Positions 10,771-20,936 of a stretch of DNA of 64,000 bases are shown here, in pieces. Position numbers and translations under genes: made by a program. The notes under the pieces were generated by a model. That model saw only the letters and a list, made by a program, of their open reading frames with translations. It had not been told where the DNA came from and ran no database searches. Source of the DNA: Paracentrotus lividus (Eukaryota; Echinodermata; Echinoidea; Camarodonta; Echinidae); contig CALNVZ010000174.1 in assembly GCA_940671915.1 (NCBI GenBank), positions 17,964,338-18,028,337 of the forward strand, in the 5' to 3' direction. Within the stretch, counting starts at the first letter, position 1. Each line of letters opens with the position of its first letter.

Positions 10771-11273
10771 TAGGTGGATTCAATGATCAGATATTCGATT
10801 TACGCGACTAATAATTCCCAATCGTCCAAATCCCCGTAATTGTGTTTGTGTTCACACCTGCCCATGTCATTTTTGGGAGAATTTCGAATAGGAAAAGAAG
10901 TTTTGGAGGGGCCATAGGCGGGAGGGTTAGGACAGGAAGGGGAGATTTAGGGAGTTAAGGAAGAGCGGGGAAGGGATTAGGAAGGAAAGAAGGAACAAGA
11001 AAGAATTTAAAGACGGAAGAGAAGAAAGAATACAAAGAAAAAAGAAAGGGGAATAGAAAGTTCGTATTTATGTTACTACAATTCCCATGACGCTGGCGAA
11101 CTAACGCGTTTTGGCTAAATACCTACTAATTTACGGGTTATCTTCGGGAATATACGCGTAGTGTTTGGTTTCACACTTGCAAAATTACGCCGTTAGTTTT
11201 GTGATTCTAGGGTAAGAATCCCGATCGAGAGTTACGAGAACTTTTCCAGATCGGGCAGGTGTGAATCCACCTA
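10771..11273. mobile_element. TA-flanked MITE
   Basis: Ends are TAGGTGGATTC at 10,771-10,781 and GAATCCACCTA at 11,263-11,273, perfect 11-bp inverted repeats that include TA, as in Tc1/mariner-type insertions. Inside are a second inverted pair (TTCACACCTGCCC, GGGCAGGTGTGAA) and a purine-rich tract at 10,890-11,060. No transposase reading frame. Confidence 0.55.
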
Positions 11274-11435
11274 TTGATTTATGACAAGGTGCAAAATTTT
11301 CACCAAATATGGCAGTTTGGTCGGGTCTACACCGTTAGATCTAGACTCTTAGATCCATTTAATGAAATTTAACTTTTTTTCTAGCTTTGATTTTTGACCA
11401 CAACGTTTAACTTAATTTCCATTCCTTCTAACGTT

Positions 11436-11465
11436 ACAGCCCCGTCGCCTTCGGCACGGGGCTGT
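11436..11465. repeat. Perfect 10-bp-arm hairpin
   Basis: ACAGCCCCGT and ACGGGGCTGT are perfect inverted arms around CGCCTTCGGC, which can add a GCC/GGC extension with a TTC loop. It stands alone in AT-rich DNA. Function unknown; it may be a transposon end. Confidence 0.5.
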
Positions 11466-12930
11466 CAGTTGCACAACTCAATCATGCACGTACCGCAACA
11501 GGTACACGGATTTAAAACATGGGCCACAATCACGAGATTCAGATGCACAAATTAAAGTTGTAATTTTTAACTTACTTGTGCATGATGATTCTTGTGTGTT
11601 TTCCTTTTTCTTCGATATCCGCGTCACTGAACATTTGAGATCTCGTTTTACAATACATTGCAAGGCTCCACATCGTCTAATTCCCACGAAAACGTCATTT
11701 TCCCCAGACAACATGAAGGATGTTCACCTTGACTTGTCAACAAGCATTTGAATATCCCACACATATCAGCTGCTCGCCCGCTGATTGGCTGTTTACCGAA
11801 ACAGAGTGGTTAGTTACAACACCATCGCGTTTCTTGATATGTGGATGGGGGGTTGGGTGTCCGGACTTTACAAAATTGAAGCAATGTTTTTTGCCTTAGA
11901 TTAAGCCAATATAAGTAATAATGCTTATTCATCATTTGTTCTCCAATATTTTCTACCGTAGTGAAAAACACACAAGTAACTAAAGTAAACGGTCACAAGT
12001 CTGATTTTTTATCTTTTTTTTTATTTATTTTGTATATTGCGTTTTCTTTCATATATTCTTTCTCAGCAAAAAGAACACTACTCTCTTCCTTTATACCTTT
12101 ATTACAAAATTCATTCATGTAGGCCCTATGCAGGCCTATATATAGGCCTTGGTATTTAAATAAGAAGCTTTTCATTTCTTCATTAATTTTTAATAGATCT
12201 TCTAGGCCTATCTCCAAAAAAAAAAAAAAAGAAAGAATGGAAAAAAAAAAAAAAAAAAAAATGGGGAAAAATGAAAAGCATATGACCTATAATTTTCAGA
12301 AAAAGGGAGACATGCTCTTTGTTCACTTATATTTTTCATATGAATCAATTTCAATTTCAATTCCAATCAATGGCACGAAATTAACGAATTATATGATTTT
12401 TCTTAAGCTTTGATTTTGTATCAATAAATAGTTCTCATGCACACGTGTTCAATGAGCAAGTTGATGATGTCATAACTCCACTTTTTATTATTTTTTTTTT
12501 CATTATAATAAAGTAAAAAAATATTTAAATTTTTGCACAAGCACGCAACAGGGATGACCCCTGTGGATGTTTATGATCATATTACTTTTACTTATTTCAT
12601 ACCCTCCCCCCCCCCACTCCCCCCACTCGGGGTTTTCGGATCTTGTTGGTACGGACGCATCATTACCCCTATTACATGGCTTTTAGAAGTAAGCTACCAA
12701 AATACCTATATTACAGCTGGCTTTTGGACCATATTCGGGCTCTATTTATGATTTTTTCTGAAAGAATTTTCCTCAAAGAATTGAAACTACCCTTAAAGGG
12801 ATTTAGTAGCTTTCAAAACAAGAGCATTATTTATCAAGATTAATAAAATTATATTGTTCCAACAGTAAAAACCGAAACTACTGAAGTTTCAGATCAAATG
12901 AAGTCATTTACTACCTTAAACAGCACACAG
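11466..12930. other. Unassigned sequence with poly-A tracts
   Basis: AT-rich. Long A-runs lie at about 12,216-12,230 and 12,241-12,261, and a C-rich run at about 12,607-12,630. No recognised gene. Confidence 0.35.
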
Positions 12931-12989
12931 AAAAAAATAAGTGTCAAAGCGACCGGTCAGTGGCTCGTGATGACCAGACTACAAATAGT

Positions 12990-14365
12990 CACATTTTCCT
13001 ATCTAAAGGAGTCGACATGACTCACGGAGTCGCATAATACACCATGCGAGTCTACGTGATTCACTGTGGACCTCGAGGTTTTGCAAGTGCTAATCAGAGT
13101 CACAGATTTCCTCTATTGGAGTCCAGCATGTCCTTTATGGTCAAAATCTTATTTCACTATAAAAAGGAGTCGGGAAAAAGGTATCATAGAGAGTCTCTGT
13201 GACCCTCTATAATCCTTGATTCAAGAAAGTAACAATCGAGGTCGGTAGTCTCCTTTTGTGTGTCTAAATAACTCTTTCGAAGAGTCACTTTTTGTATGAC
13301 TATAAGAGTCAGGGAAAGGTATCTTAGAGAGTCTCTTTGACCCTCTATATTAATTCTCATGATTTGAAAAGTAACAATCAGAGTCGGCATGTCTCCTTTT
13401 GGGTCGAATATCTTTCGAAGAGTCAGTGTTATTTGACTATTGAAAAGCGTCAGGAAAGATATCTGGGAGTCTCTATGACCCTTATGATCCTCATGATCTG
13501 CACAAGTAACATCAGGGTCAGGTTTTCTTCTTTTGGTGTCCAATAAATACTCTTTCGAAGAGTCACTTTTATATGACTATTAAAAGAGTGGGAAAAGTAT
13601 CATAGCGAGTGTCTTTGTGACCCTCTATAATGCTCATGATTTGAAAAAAGTAACATCAGAGTCGGCATAGTTCCTTTTCGCTGTTATGTACTCTTTCGAG
13701 TCGAAGAGTCACTTTTATATGACTATTGAAAAGTGTCAGGAAAGATAATCATGGAGAGTCTCTTTGACCCTTTATAATCCTCATGATCGGCAAAAGTAAC
13801 AATCAGGGTCGGTATTTCTCCTTTTTTGGTGTTCAAATAACTCTTTCGAAGAGTCACTTTTATATGACTATTAAAAAGAGTCGGGAAAAAGTATCATAGA
13901 GAGTCTTTGTGAACCCCTATAATCCTCATGATTTGAAAAAGTGACATTCAGAGTCGGGATTCTCCTTTTTGGTGTCGAAATAACTCTGTCGAAGAGTCAG
14001 TTTTATATGACTATTGAGAAGTGTCAGGAAAGAGTATCATGGAGAGTCTCTATGACCCTTTATGATCCTCATGATCTGCAAAAGTAACAGTCAGGGTCGG
14101 GATTTCTCCTTTTTGGTGTCCAAATAACTCTATCGAAGAGTTATAGGCCTACTTTTTTTAATGACTATTAAAAAGAACCGGGAAAAGTAACATAAAGAGT
14201 CTTTGTGACCCTCTATAATCCTCATGATTTGAAAAAGTAACAATCAGAGTCTGGATTTCTCCTGTTTTGTGTCCAAAAAAACTCTTTCAAAGAGTCACGT
14301 TTATATGACTATTTAAAGGAGTCGGGAGAAAGTATCATAGAGAGTCTCTGTGACCCTATATAATT
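12990..14365. repeat. Tandem array, about 145-bp unit
   Basis: Successive copies of the GAGTCACTTTT-type motif fall at about 13,282, 13,420, 13,560, 13,706, 13,851, 13,995, 14,137 and 14,294, a spacing of 138-157 bp. Units carry a conserved GACCCTCTATAATCCTCATG segment. Roughly nine to ten diverged units form the left arm of the foldback element. Confidence 0.75.
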
Positions 14366-14920
14366 CAAATCTGGTAGAGTATCGAAAATCACATAATTTT
14401 TTTTATAAATTGAATTTATAAAATTGAGGACAATTTTTGTTAAAGAAGGATATTATATGTAGGACTGTTTATTGTACATTTAGGTTTCCTTTGTTAGTTG
14501 ACCTTATTTCTATTCAGCTTTGTTCACATCCATTTCCTCTTTGACTTTCAACATTCTTCTCTATCATTCCATTCCTATTCAGATGTCTTCATTCATTACA
14601 TTCCACATTTGATTCTTTTGTTCAACATTCTCATTACATAATCATCTCATCTTATTCATCTACATCCTCTTATCTCTTATTGGTTATTCTTATGAATTGG
14701 ACTTTTACATTTTGAGTTGGTTCCTCCATTTCTCTTATATTTCTATTGGTTATCTGACTAATTTGAATACTGTAAAATTTATCTTGTGATAGTATGATTT
14801 CTTGAATGTGGCCAAGTAAGCCTTGAAATAAATCAGTGCACTACCAGACTTCATCAAGTTAAGTTGTATTTATATATTCGTGCTCTTGTTCCCGTTCCTG
14901 TTTTTGAATCTTCGTTTGCT

Positions 14921-16290
14921 GTCATCTCAGGGACAAACGTTCGACCCCCCAAACCAGAGTTTAGATGACACCATCATTGGAGTAGTCTTCTTATTTGACC
15001 CCTAGAGAGTGGTCAAGCATAGGGAGTTTAGATGACACCTCATGGGAGGTCTACCCACTTGACCCCTCCAGGAGTTCTTAACATGCATGACTCTTCATTG
15101 CGAGTCATCTCGCGACAAATGTCAACCCCCAAGAGGAGTATGCGGAAAACCCATATCAGAGGTTCTTACCACCTTCACTCTCACAGGGTCAAGCATTACT
15201 TTAGACCCAAACGGAGTTATAGAATGACACCGTATTCAAGGGTACCCACTGCACTGGCTGTTAGGAGTCATGCATAGGAATCCATTCCTTCAATAGTCAA
15301 CAGTGAAGACTGAAGAGTACAGATGACACCATTAGAGGCTATGTGCCACACCACATGACTCTTTTGCGGGTTTAGCATTTGTCCGAGATGACTCTGAACA
15401 AGAGTCATGCATTGTTAGACTCCTGGAGGGGTCAAGTGGACAACACTCCAATAAGTGCAGTGGGAACCCTTTATACAGTGTCATCTAAACTGCCTCTTGG
15501 GTCCAAGTATGCTGCGACTTCGCTAGGAGTCTAAGGTGGTAGGACTCTGATATGGTTTTGTCTAAACTCCATTTGGGGGTTAGCATTTGTCCGAGATGAC
15601 TCCCAACAAGAGTCGTGCATGTTAGACTCCTGAAGGTGTCAAGTGGCGTAGACTCCAATGAAGTGCAGTGGGTACCCTTTAATATGGTGTCATCTAAACT
15701 CCCTCTTGGGTCAAGTATAATGGACTCCTGTAGGAGTCTAAGGTGGTAGCTCTGATATGGTTTACCTCTATACTCCCTGGGGGTGTTGAGCATTTGTCCG
15801 AGAATGGACTCCAATAAGAGTCATGCATGTTAAGACTCCTGGAGGGTCAAGTGGGTGCACTCCAATGAGGTGTCATCTAAACTCCCTATGCTAGACTCCT
15901 CTAGGGGTCAAATAAGGAAAACTCCAATGAAGGTGTCATCTAAACTCTGGTTTGGGGGTCGAACGTTTGTTCCTGAGATGACACTCGGAGAGAGTCCAGT
16001 ATGTTTGACTCCAGTTGGAGTCAAGAAGTGTAGACTCCCACGAGGTGTCATCTAAACTTTGGTTTGGGGGGTTGAACGTTTTGTCCCTGAGATGACACTC
16101 GAAGAGAGTTAGTATGTTTGACTCCAGATGGAGTCAAGAAGGTAGACTCCCACGAGGTGTCATCTAAACTCTGGTTTGGGGGGTTAACGTTTGTCCCTGA
16201 GATGACACTCAAGAGAGTCTAACATGTTTGAACTATAGTCGGAGTCAAAGAAGGTAGACTCCAATAAGGTGTCAGTTGTACTCAAATTAA
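14921..16290. repeat. Tandem and inverted array of GACTCC units
   Basis: Units contain GGTGTCATCTAAACTCTGG, then GAACGTTTGTCCCTGAGATG and GAGTC/GACTC palindromic pieces. Orientation flips at about 15,300. The right side recurs imperfectly at 34,228-35,270 because of the assembly duplication. Confidence 0.7.
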
Positions 16291-16373
16291 AGAGCTCGCT
16301 TAACCAATTTAAGTGTCATCTCAGGGACAGAGCTGGACTCTTGTAAAAGGGTCACTTTGACACTTATTTTTTT

Positions 16374-16909
16374 ATGTTGAGTGTAACAAACAATGCCAAG
16401 CATACAGCGCCGAACCACCAGTACCTCTGCTGATAGCTCACCAGGCCGCTGGAGACGGAGAACTTTTACAACAGGAAATGCGCTGTGTTGGAAAAGCACA
16501 TGGTGGTTTTATAAACCATCCGGTGTTGGTTTATAAATTTTGAGTATGAAATCATTGATATCTCGAAGGTAAAGTAAGCAATTAGCTTGCAATTTTTGGA
16601 ATAGATACCAGACTGACCTAGGTTTATAATTATGTTAGTAAAATAAGCTAAATCGAATAAATGTGATTTGAATATCATTCAATGTTACGCATCCCTTTAA
16701 CCCTACCCTTGCTCGTTGTTAACTAGCTGCTCACTTTTCTTCACCCTTCTCTCCTTCTCTGCTCCAATTTAATTTCGTAATATTCTTCTTTTTTTTTTTC
16801 TTGACATCGCTTTCCAACCAAACTTTCTTTTCTCTCCCGCTCTTTTTTTTCAAGGAGTAGGTGGTCAAGGACTTTTTTAAATGTTTAAAATGACATATGT
16901 CATATCGTA
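16374..16909. other. Unassigned sequence
   Basis: AT-rich with pyrimidine-rich stretches at 16,735-16,850. No gene seen. Confidence 0.3.
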
Positions 16910-17907
16910 TACAGTCGGTGGCCCAAAATTTTTAGAACAACCTGAACCTACACAAAGTCTATGGGATTATCCATACCCTAGTTCATTTGCCGAAATCAAA
17001 TTAAAGATATCTTTTTGTGCGTCATGAGCTTTTCATTTCACTTTTTAGCATAGGGTCTTATGTATATATAGACACCAATTTATATAGTTTCGACCATCTG
17101 GTAATGTGCAGCATTAAAAATAGTTGCGCTATGCGCATTTTGGTTCCCATAGACTTGTTGTATTAACATGTAGTCCAAACCCCAAGTAAAATAGCCAATT
17201 ACATATGCCGATTGCTCCAAAAAAGTATTTGAGGTAGAAGTATGAACCTTAGCAGGCTTTTTATTCTAATATACCTCAAATACACGCGAAGTTTCAGAAA
17301 AATTTGGTCAAAATGGGGAGGTGGACTCGCCCCACCCTTGGTGGTGAGATGACCAAAATAATCATGCCCATTGAAGGTTAAGACTATTTTTCATTTAATG
17401 AAGACACTCCTCGTAAATGTATATATTTTTAAGGAAATTTCAGGGAGCAATTCAAATATGTTGAAATATTAAGGGTCATTAGAACAGGGGACTTAAATAG
17501 GGCACTGATTTGAAAATTTGGGCTCTTCAAAAAATAATTTAAAAATCCCCACATAAGATGTAACAACTTCACCCTGTGTTGTTATGGATGCCATTTTTTG
17601 ACATCCTCAGGAAATTTCCTTTCAGAATATTTATACTTTGTAGGGAGAGGCTTAAAATGTTACCTTAAGAGACTTTGATCCTGAAAGGGGCAAGATTTTT
17701 TAGATTTTTTAATCGGTGGTGTAACATAAAAAAGGGCGACTTGGGGGCGATGTCCCAACGCATGCTTTTGTTATTTAGTTTTTAAAGTATAATGATGATA
17801 TTCGGAGCCATTCCACCATTTTATAGGTATCTAAATGGTCAACTGAATGAAAATTACTAAAATCATTTAAATATGCTTGGTGTTCTAATCATTTTGCCAC
17901 CACTGTA
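16910..17907. mobile_element. Non-autonomous Tc1/mariner-type TIR element
   Basis: The left end TACAGTCGGTGGCCCAAAAT and the inverted right end TACAGTGGTGGCAAAATGAT are imperfect TIRs beginning TACAGT, typical of Tc1/mariner insertions. The right end abuts a TA microsatellite. The roughly 1-kb interior has no transposase or DDE-type motif. It recurs with indels at about 35,908-36,918 in the gap-fill. Confidence 0.6.
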
Positions 17908-17934
17908 TATATATATATATATATTATATATATA

Positions 17935-17973
<39 letters not shown>

Positions 17974-17997
17974 TATATATATATATATATATATATA
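17908..17997. repeat. (TA)n microsatellite
   Basis: About 90 bp of nearly pure TA repeats between a Tc1-type element and a Penelope-like remnant. Confidence 0.95.
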
Positions 17998-18233
17998 GGA
18001 GAAATAAAGGACGCAGACAACTCGAAACGTAGCTCTTTTATTTCCTTTTATTATACAAGCTTTCGGCCCGCATGGCCTTCATCAGGCCGGTTGTATTTAC
18101 TTCATCTGAGGGGGCGCTCTGCTCTGAGGGATGAGAGATTAGTTCGTTTGCCGTTCCAGGAGTTGTTACAAGGTTTGTAGAAATAACGTATACGTATATA
18201 TTCACCAATAGAGACGCATACAGGTCTGTGAGA

Positions 18234-18240
<7 letters not shown>
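17998..18240 (-). mobile_element. Penelope-like element remnant with a hammerhead-like core
   Basis: On the minus strand, CTGATGA (18,079-18,085), a GGCC/GGCC hairpin with a short loop, and GAAA (18,061-18,064) follow in the order of a hammerhead ribozyme core. One extra A lies between CTGATGA and the stem. A downstream AGCTACG segment leads into TA repeats. Penelope-like elements are known to carry hammerhead motifs. I see no pairing strands for stem I, so catalytic activity is doubtful. Two relatives lie at about 55,239 and 56,156. Confidence 0.5.

Positions 18241-18282
<42 letters not shown>
18238..18282. repeat. (TA)n microsatellite
   Basis: About 45 bp of pure TA repeats. Confidence 0.95.
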
Positions 18283-18288
<6 letters not shown>

Positions 18289-18470
18289 CATGCAGGTAAT
18301 ATGGACCCCCTAAGCTCATTTGCCTAATTTGCATAAAATTACAAAATGACACACAGTCTAATCTTTGTTTATATGAATCAATAACTACTGCTCTAACTTT
18401 TATTGTAAAGAAAAACAATTATCACCAACCCCCCTGTCTGCAATATTCAAATGTTAACGTCATTACCAAA

Positions 18471-18508
18471 GTGCCCATATTACCTGCATGTGCAGGTAAT
18501 ATGGGCAC
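18471..18508. repeat. Perfect 38-bp palindrome
   Basis: The arms GTGCCCATATTACCTGCA and TGCAGGTAATATGGGCAC are perfectly complementary over 18 bp with a TG centre. It is composed of the same sequence as the element ends, so it may be two element termini joined head to head. It is retained at about 37,490-37,527. Confidence 0.9.
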
Positions 18509-19172
18509 ATGTATTTAATGTATGTTTTAAAAAATACAATGACTCTACCATGTCTGGGATTTGCTTAAAATGTTGAAAATCATTAGCTTTAAGATATCAT
18601 TTGAAATTATAAGACCCATCAGTAAATACTTTGACTATATATTTCATTCTTTTGTATTTTGTATATTATTTTTTTTTAAATATCATTTAAATATTATTTT
18701 CATTATACAAGTCAATATAGGCCTAAGATAAGTTATTTATATTAATTATATACTGTGAATATACCCCCACAAAATCGTAGCAAAGAGATTGATGCCTCAT
18801 CCAAATACTAAGTACCAGAATTATTTCCCCCATTTTGGATGGCCCATATTACCTGCACTAATGTTGCTGTGTCAGGCAAGCATTTAATGCCGCATTGCAC
18901 CCCTTCACTACAACAAATTGACCTGTACACGATAGTATGATCAAAATGAAACTATAAGCTTACTAAATATACAAAACAATCGACGTTACCCCCTCAAGCA
19001 CTCTTTCACCATCACATTCTGTGAAATATCAAATTTACATCAGGGTAAAAAAATGCCGTAAGTTTTACCTACCTTGTTGGTTTTTAGCAATTTTCTTAGA
19101 GAAATTTCGGCATCAGATGCTCTCACGAGAATATATTTTCGTATACAGTTCATATAAACAACATTATGGTGC

Positions 19173-20870
19173 TCACACCGGTCACCGGTCACCGGTCGAC
19201 GGTCACGACATGATTTGCAGGGGCCGCGGAACGTTTTTGAAAGTGGAGGGGCTGAGCCGAAAGTGGGGGGGCTGAACAGGGTAAAAATTACAAATGTATG
19301 GTCATTTTTCCATTTTTGTACACGTTGGCTGAAAATTTTTTCACTAATGCACTATCTTTCTTAGAGTGAACTGTCCATCATTTTTAATCACAGTTTTCAC
19401 AATCTAAAGCTTAAATCACAATAATCAGCCTCGGGGGACGGGATGGGGGGGCGGTATTAAAAAAAACTATTAAAAAAAAGGATCACTTAACTTCGCACCG
19501 GGGACATGTCAGAAAACGACGTTCAGAAAAACGATACCTCTTTGGGTTAGGATTTGTAATTTGGTAAGGTTTTGACAAGTAGACTAGATTTTGGAATTTC
19601 TTTACCGGATTGGTTGTGAGTCAGAAATTAATAAGAAAATAATGTTCTCGAATCGATAGACATTTTTTCCTAGTCAAGTCTTTCGAAGATTGATGTTCTT
19701 CAACGATTATTGGTGAGGCGTCTTTTTTATTTTACTGGTCTAATTTGGTGCTTTTTGTTTGAGTGTGACCGGCGAGTATTCATTACTTGGTTTGAGGTAC
19801 ACTGAGGTAATGAACTGAGATGAGACTTGGATTGAGCCGTATAGTTTCTAAGATAATTTCTTTATGATGATTAATATGTTTGCCTCAGGAGGAAGTTGGA
19901 TTAACGGTTATATGATCGAATGTATTATAGGTATTAAAATTTAGCCTTCTATATTTAAAGACTATTCAAAGGTATCAATTCACTTTATATGAAATTGTTT
20001 CTTGATATTAGCATTTATATAAAGTTTCTTATAAACATATTTGTGCCTTGTTTTTTGTGAGAGCAATGATTAACATATACGAATACAGTTTTGAAATATA
20101 TAACTGAGACAACACCAAAATGTTTTATATTTGAATAGAAAAAAGTGTGATTTTGCTTCCTTGGAAATATGAAACTTAATATTTTACTTGCATTAGTAGT
20201 GAAGTGAATAAATCAAAACGATGTATATAATGCTCTGTAGTGGATATGTAACATTGGAGCATGCCACAGTATAGATTGCCTACAACAACATTGACCATGT
20301 ACGACCGTAGAGTACGTTCGATCACAGGAGGAAATCGTATATAGACTATCTCACAGTAATATAGCAAACACAAAGATAGTCGTACGCTTCCCTGTCTCAC
20401 CTCTAAGTCTTCACTTGCTTTCCACTACTGCACATTCGGTGATAAATACTAGTTTCAATTTACATCAGATAGATGTATAATGCCGAAAGGGCTTATATGA
20501 CACATCTTGAACTTTCTGTAATATTATGTTTTTATAAGGCTATTAATGCTAGAGAAGAGTTCTTTACGTCTTTTGCATCAGAATGTCTCGTCGTGTGTAT
20601 CCAATGTAGGACTACTATTTTCGTATGAGCCGGAGTTCATATTGATATTATACATAATTCATGTTATGGCATGCTCTTATTCTCATCTCATTTTCTGCGG
20701 GTTCAACCGGTCACAATCGGTCGAACGGGATCACGAACATGATTTGCAGGGGCCGCGGAACGTTTTTTGAAAGTGGAGGGGCTGAGCCGAAAGTGGGGGG
20801 CTGAACAGGGTAAAAATTACAAATGTATGGTCATTTTTCCATTTTTGTACACGTTGGCTGAAAAAAGTGG
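19173..20870. repeat. 1.37-kb segment bounded by direct repeats
   Basis: About 160 bp at 19,173-19,341 (CACCGGTCAC through GGCCGCGGAACG to GTACACGTTGGCTG) recurs at about 20,706-20,866. The sequence between has no recognised gene. The long-read copy at about 38,215-38,370 has a single repeat and lacks the intervening 1.5 kb, so this is an insertion/deletion difference or an assembly chimera. Confidence 0.7.
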
Positions 20871-20911
20871 GGGGGGGGGGGGCTGCAGCCCACCAGCCCC
20901 GCCCCCCCCAC

Positions 20912-20936
20912 NNNNNNNNNNNNNNNNNNNNNNNNN
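20912..20936. other. Assembly gap of 25 N
   Basis: Twenty-five Ns. The same poly-G/GCTGCAGCC sequence appears on both sides, so nothing need be missing. Confidence 1.

Larger units (their letters stand above)
12931..16373. mobile_element. Large foldback element made of GAGTC-rich tandem repeats
   Basis: The left end AAATAAGTGTCAAAGCGACC is mirrored at the right end (GGTCACTTTGACACTTATTT, about 16,349-16,370), giving terminal inverted repeats of about 20 bp. The left third (about 12,990-14,365) is a tandem array of roughly 145-bp units, each with CGAAGAGTCA and GAGAGTCTCT-like motifs. The middle (14,366-14,920) is AT-rich and unique. The right part (14,921-16,290) consists of roughly 100-120-bp units, first inverted and then direct: the unit at 14,921-14,972 is the reverse complement of that at about 16,156-16,206. 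No transposase is visible. The right end recurs in the low-quality fill at 34,228-35,340. Confidence 0.6.
18283..20911. mobile_element. TIR element with CCCATATTACCTGCATG ends (left part)
   Basis: The left end AGGGTACATGCAGGTAATAT (18,283-18,302) is the inverted match of ATATTACCTGCATGTACCCT at about 33,709-33,728, which lies on the small contig that really follows 20,911. The motif also recurs inside the element, notably in the palindrome at 18,471 and at about 18,842. The interior is AT-rich at 18,300-19,160 and has GC-rich direct repeats near 19,200 and 20,730. No transposase frame was recognised. Confidence 0.5.

Noticed and set aside
12990..16290. Regular spaced repeats resembling a CRISPR array
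   Set aside because: Units are 100-150 bp and diverged throughout, with no constant repeat and unique spacer, no cas genes and a clearly animal context.
18061..18085. Fully functional hammerhead ribozyme
   Set aside because: An extra A sits between CTGATGA and stem II, and I cannot find complementary strands for stem I, so only a hammerhead-like core is claimed.
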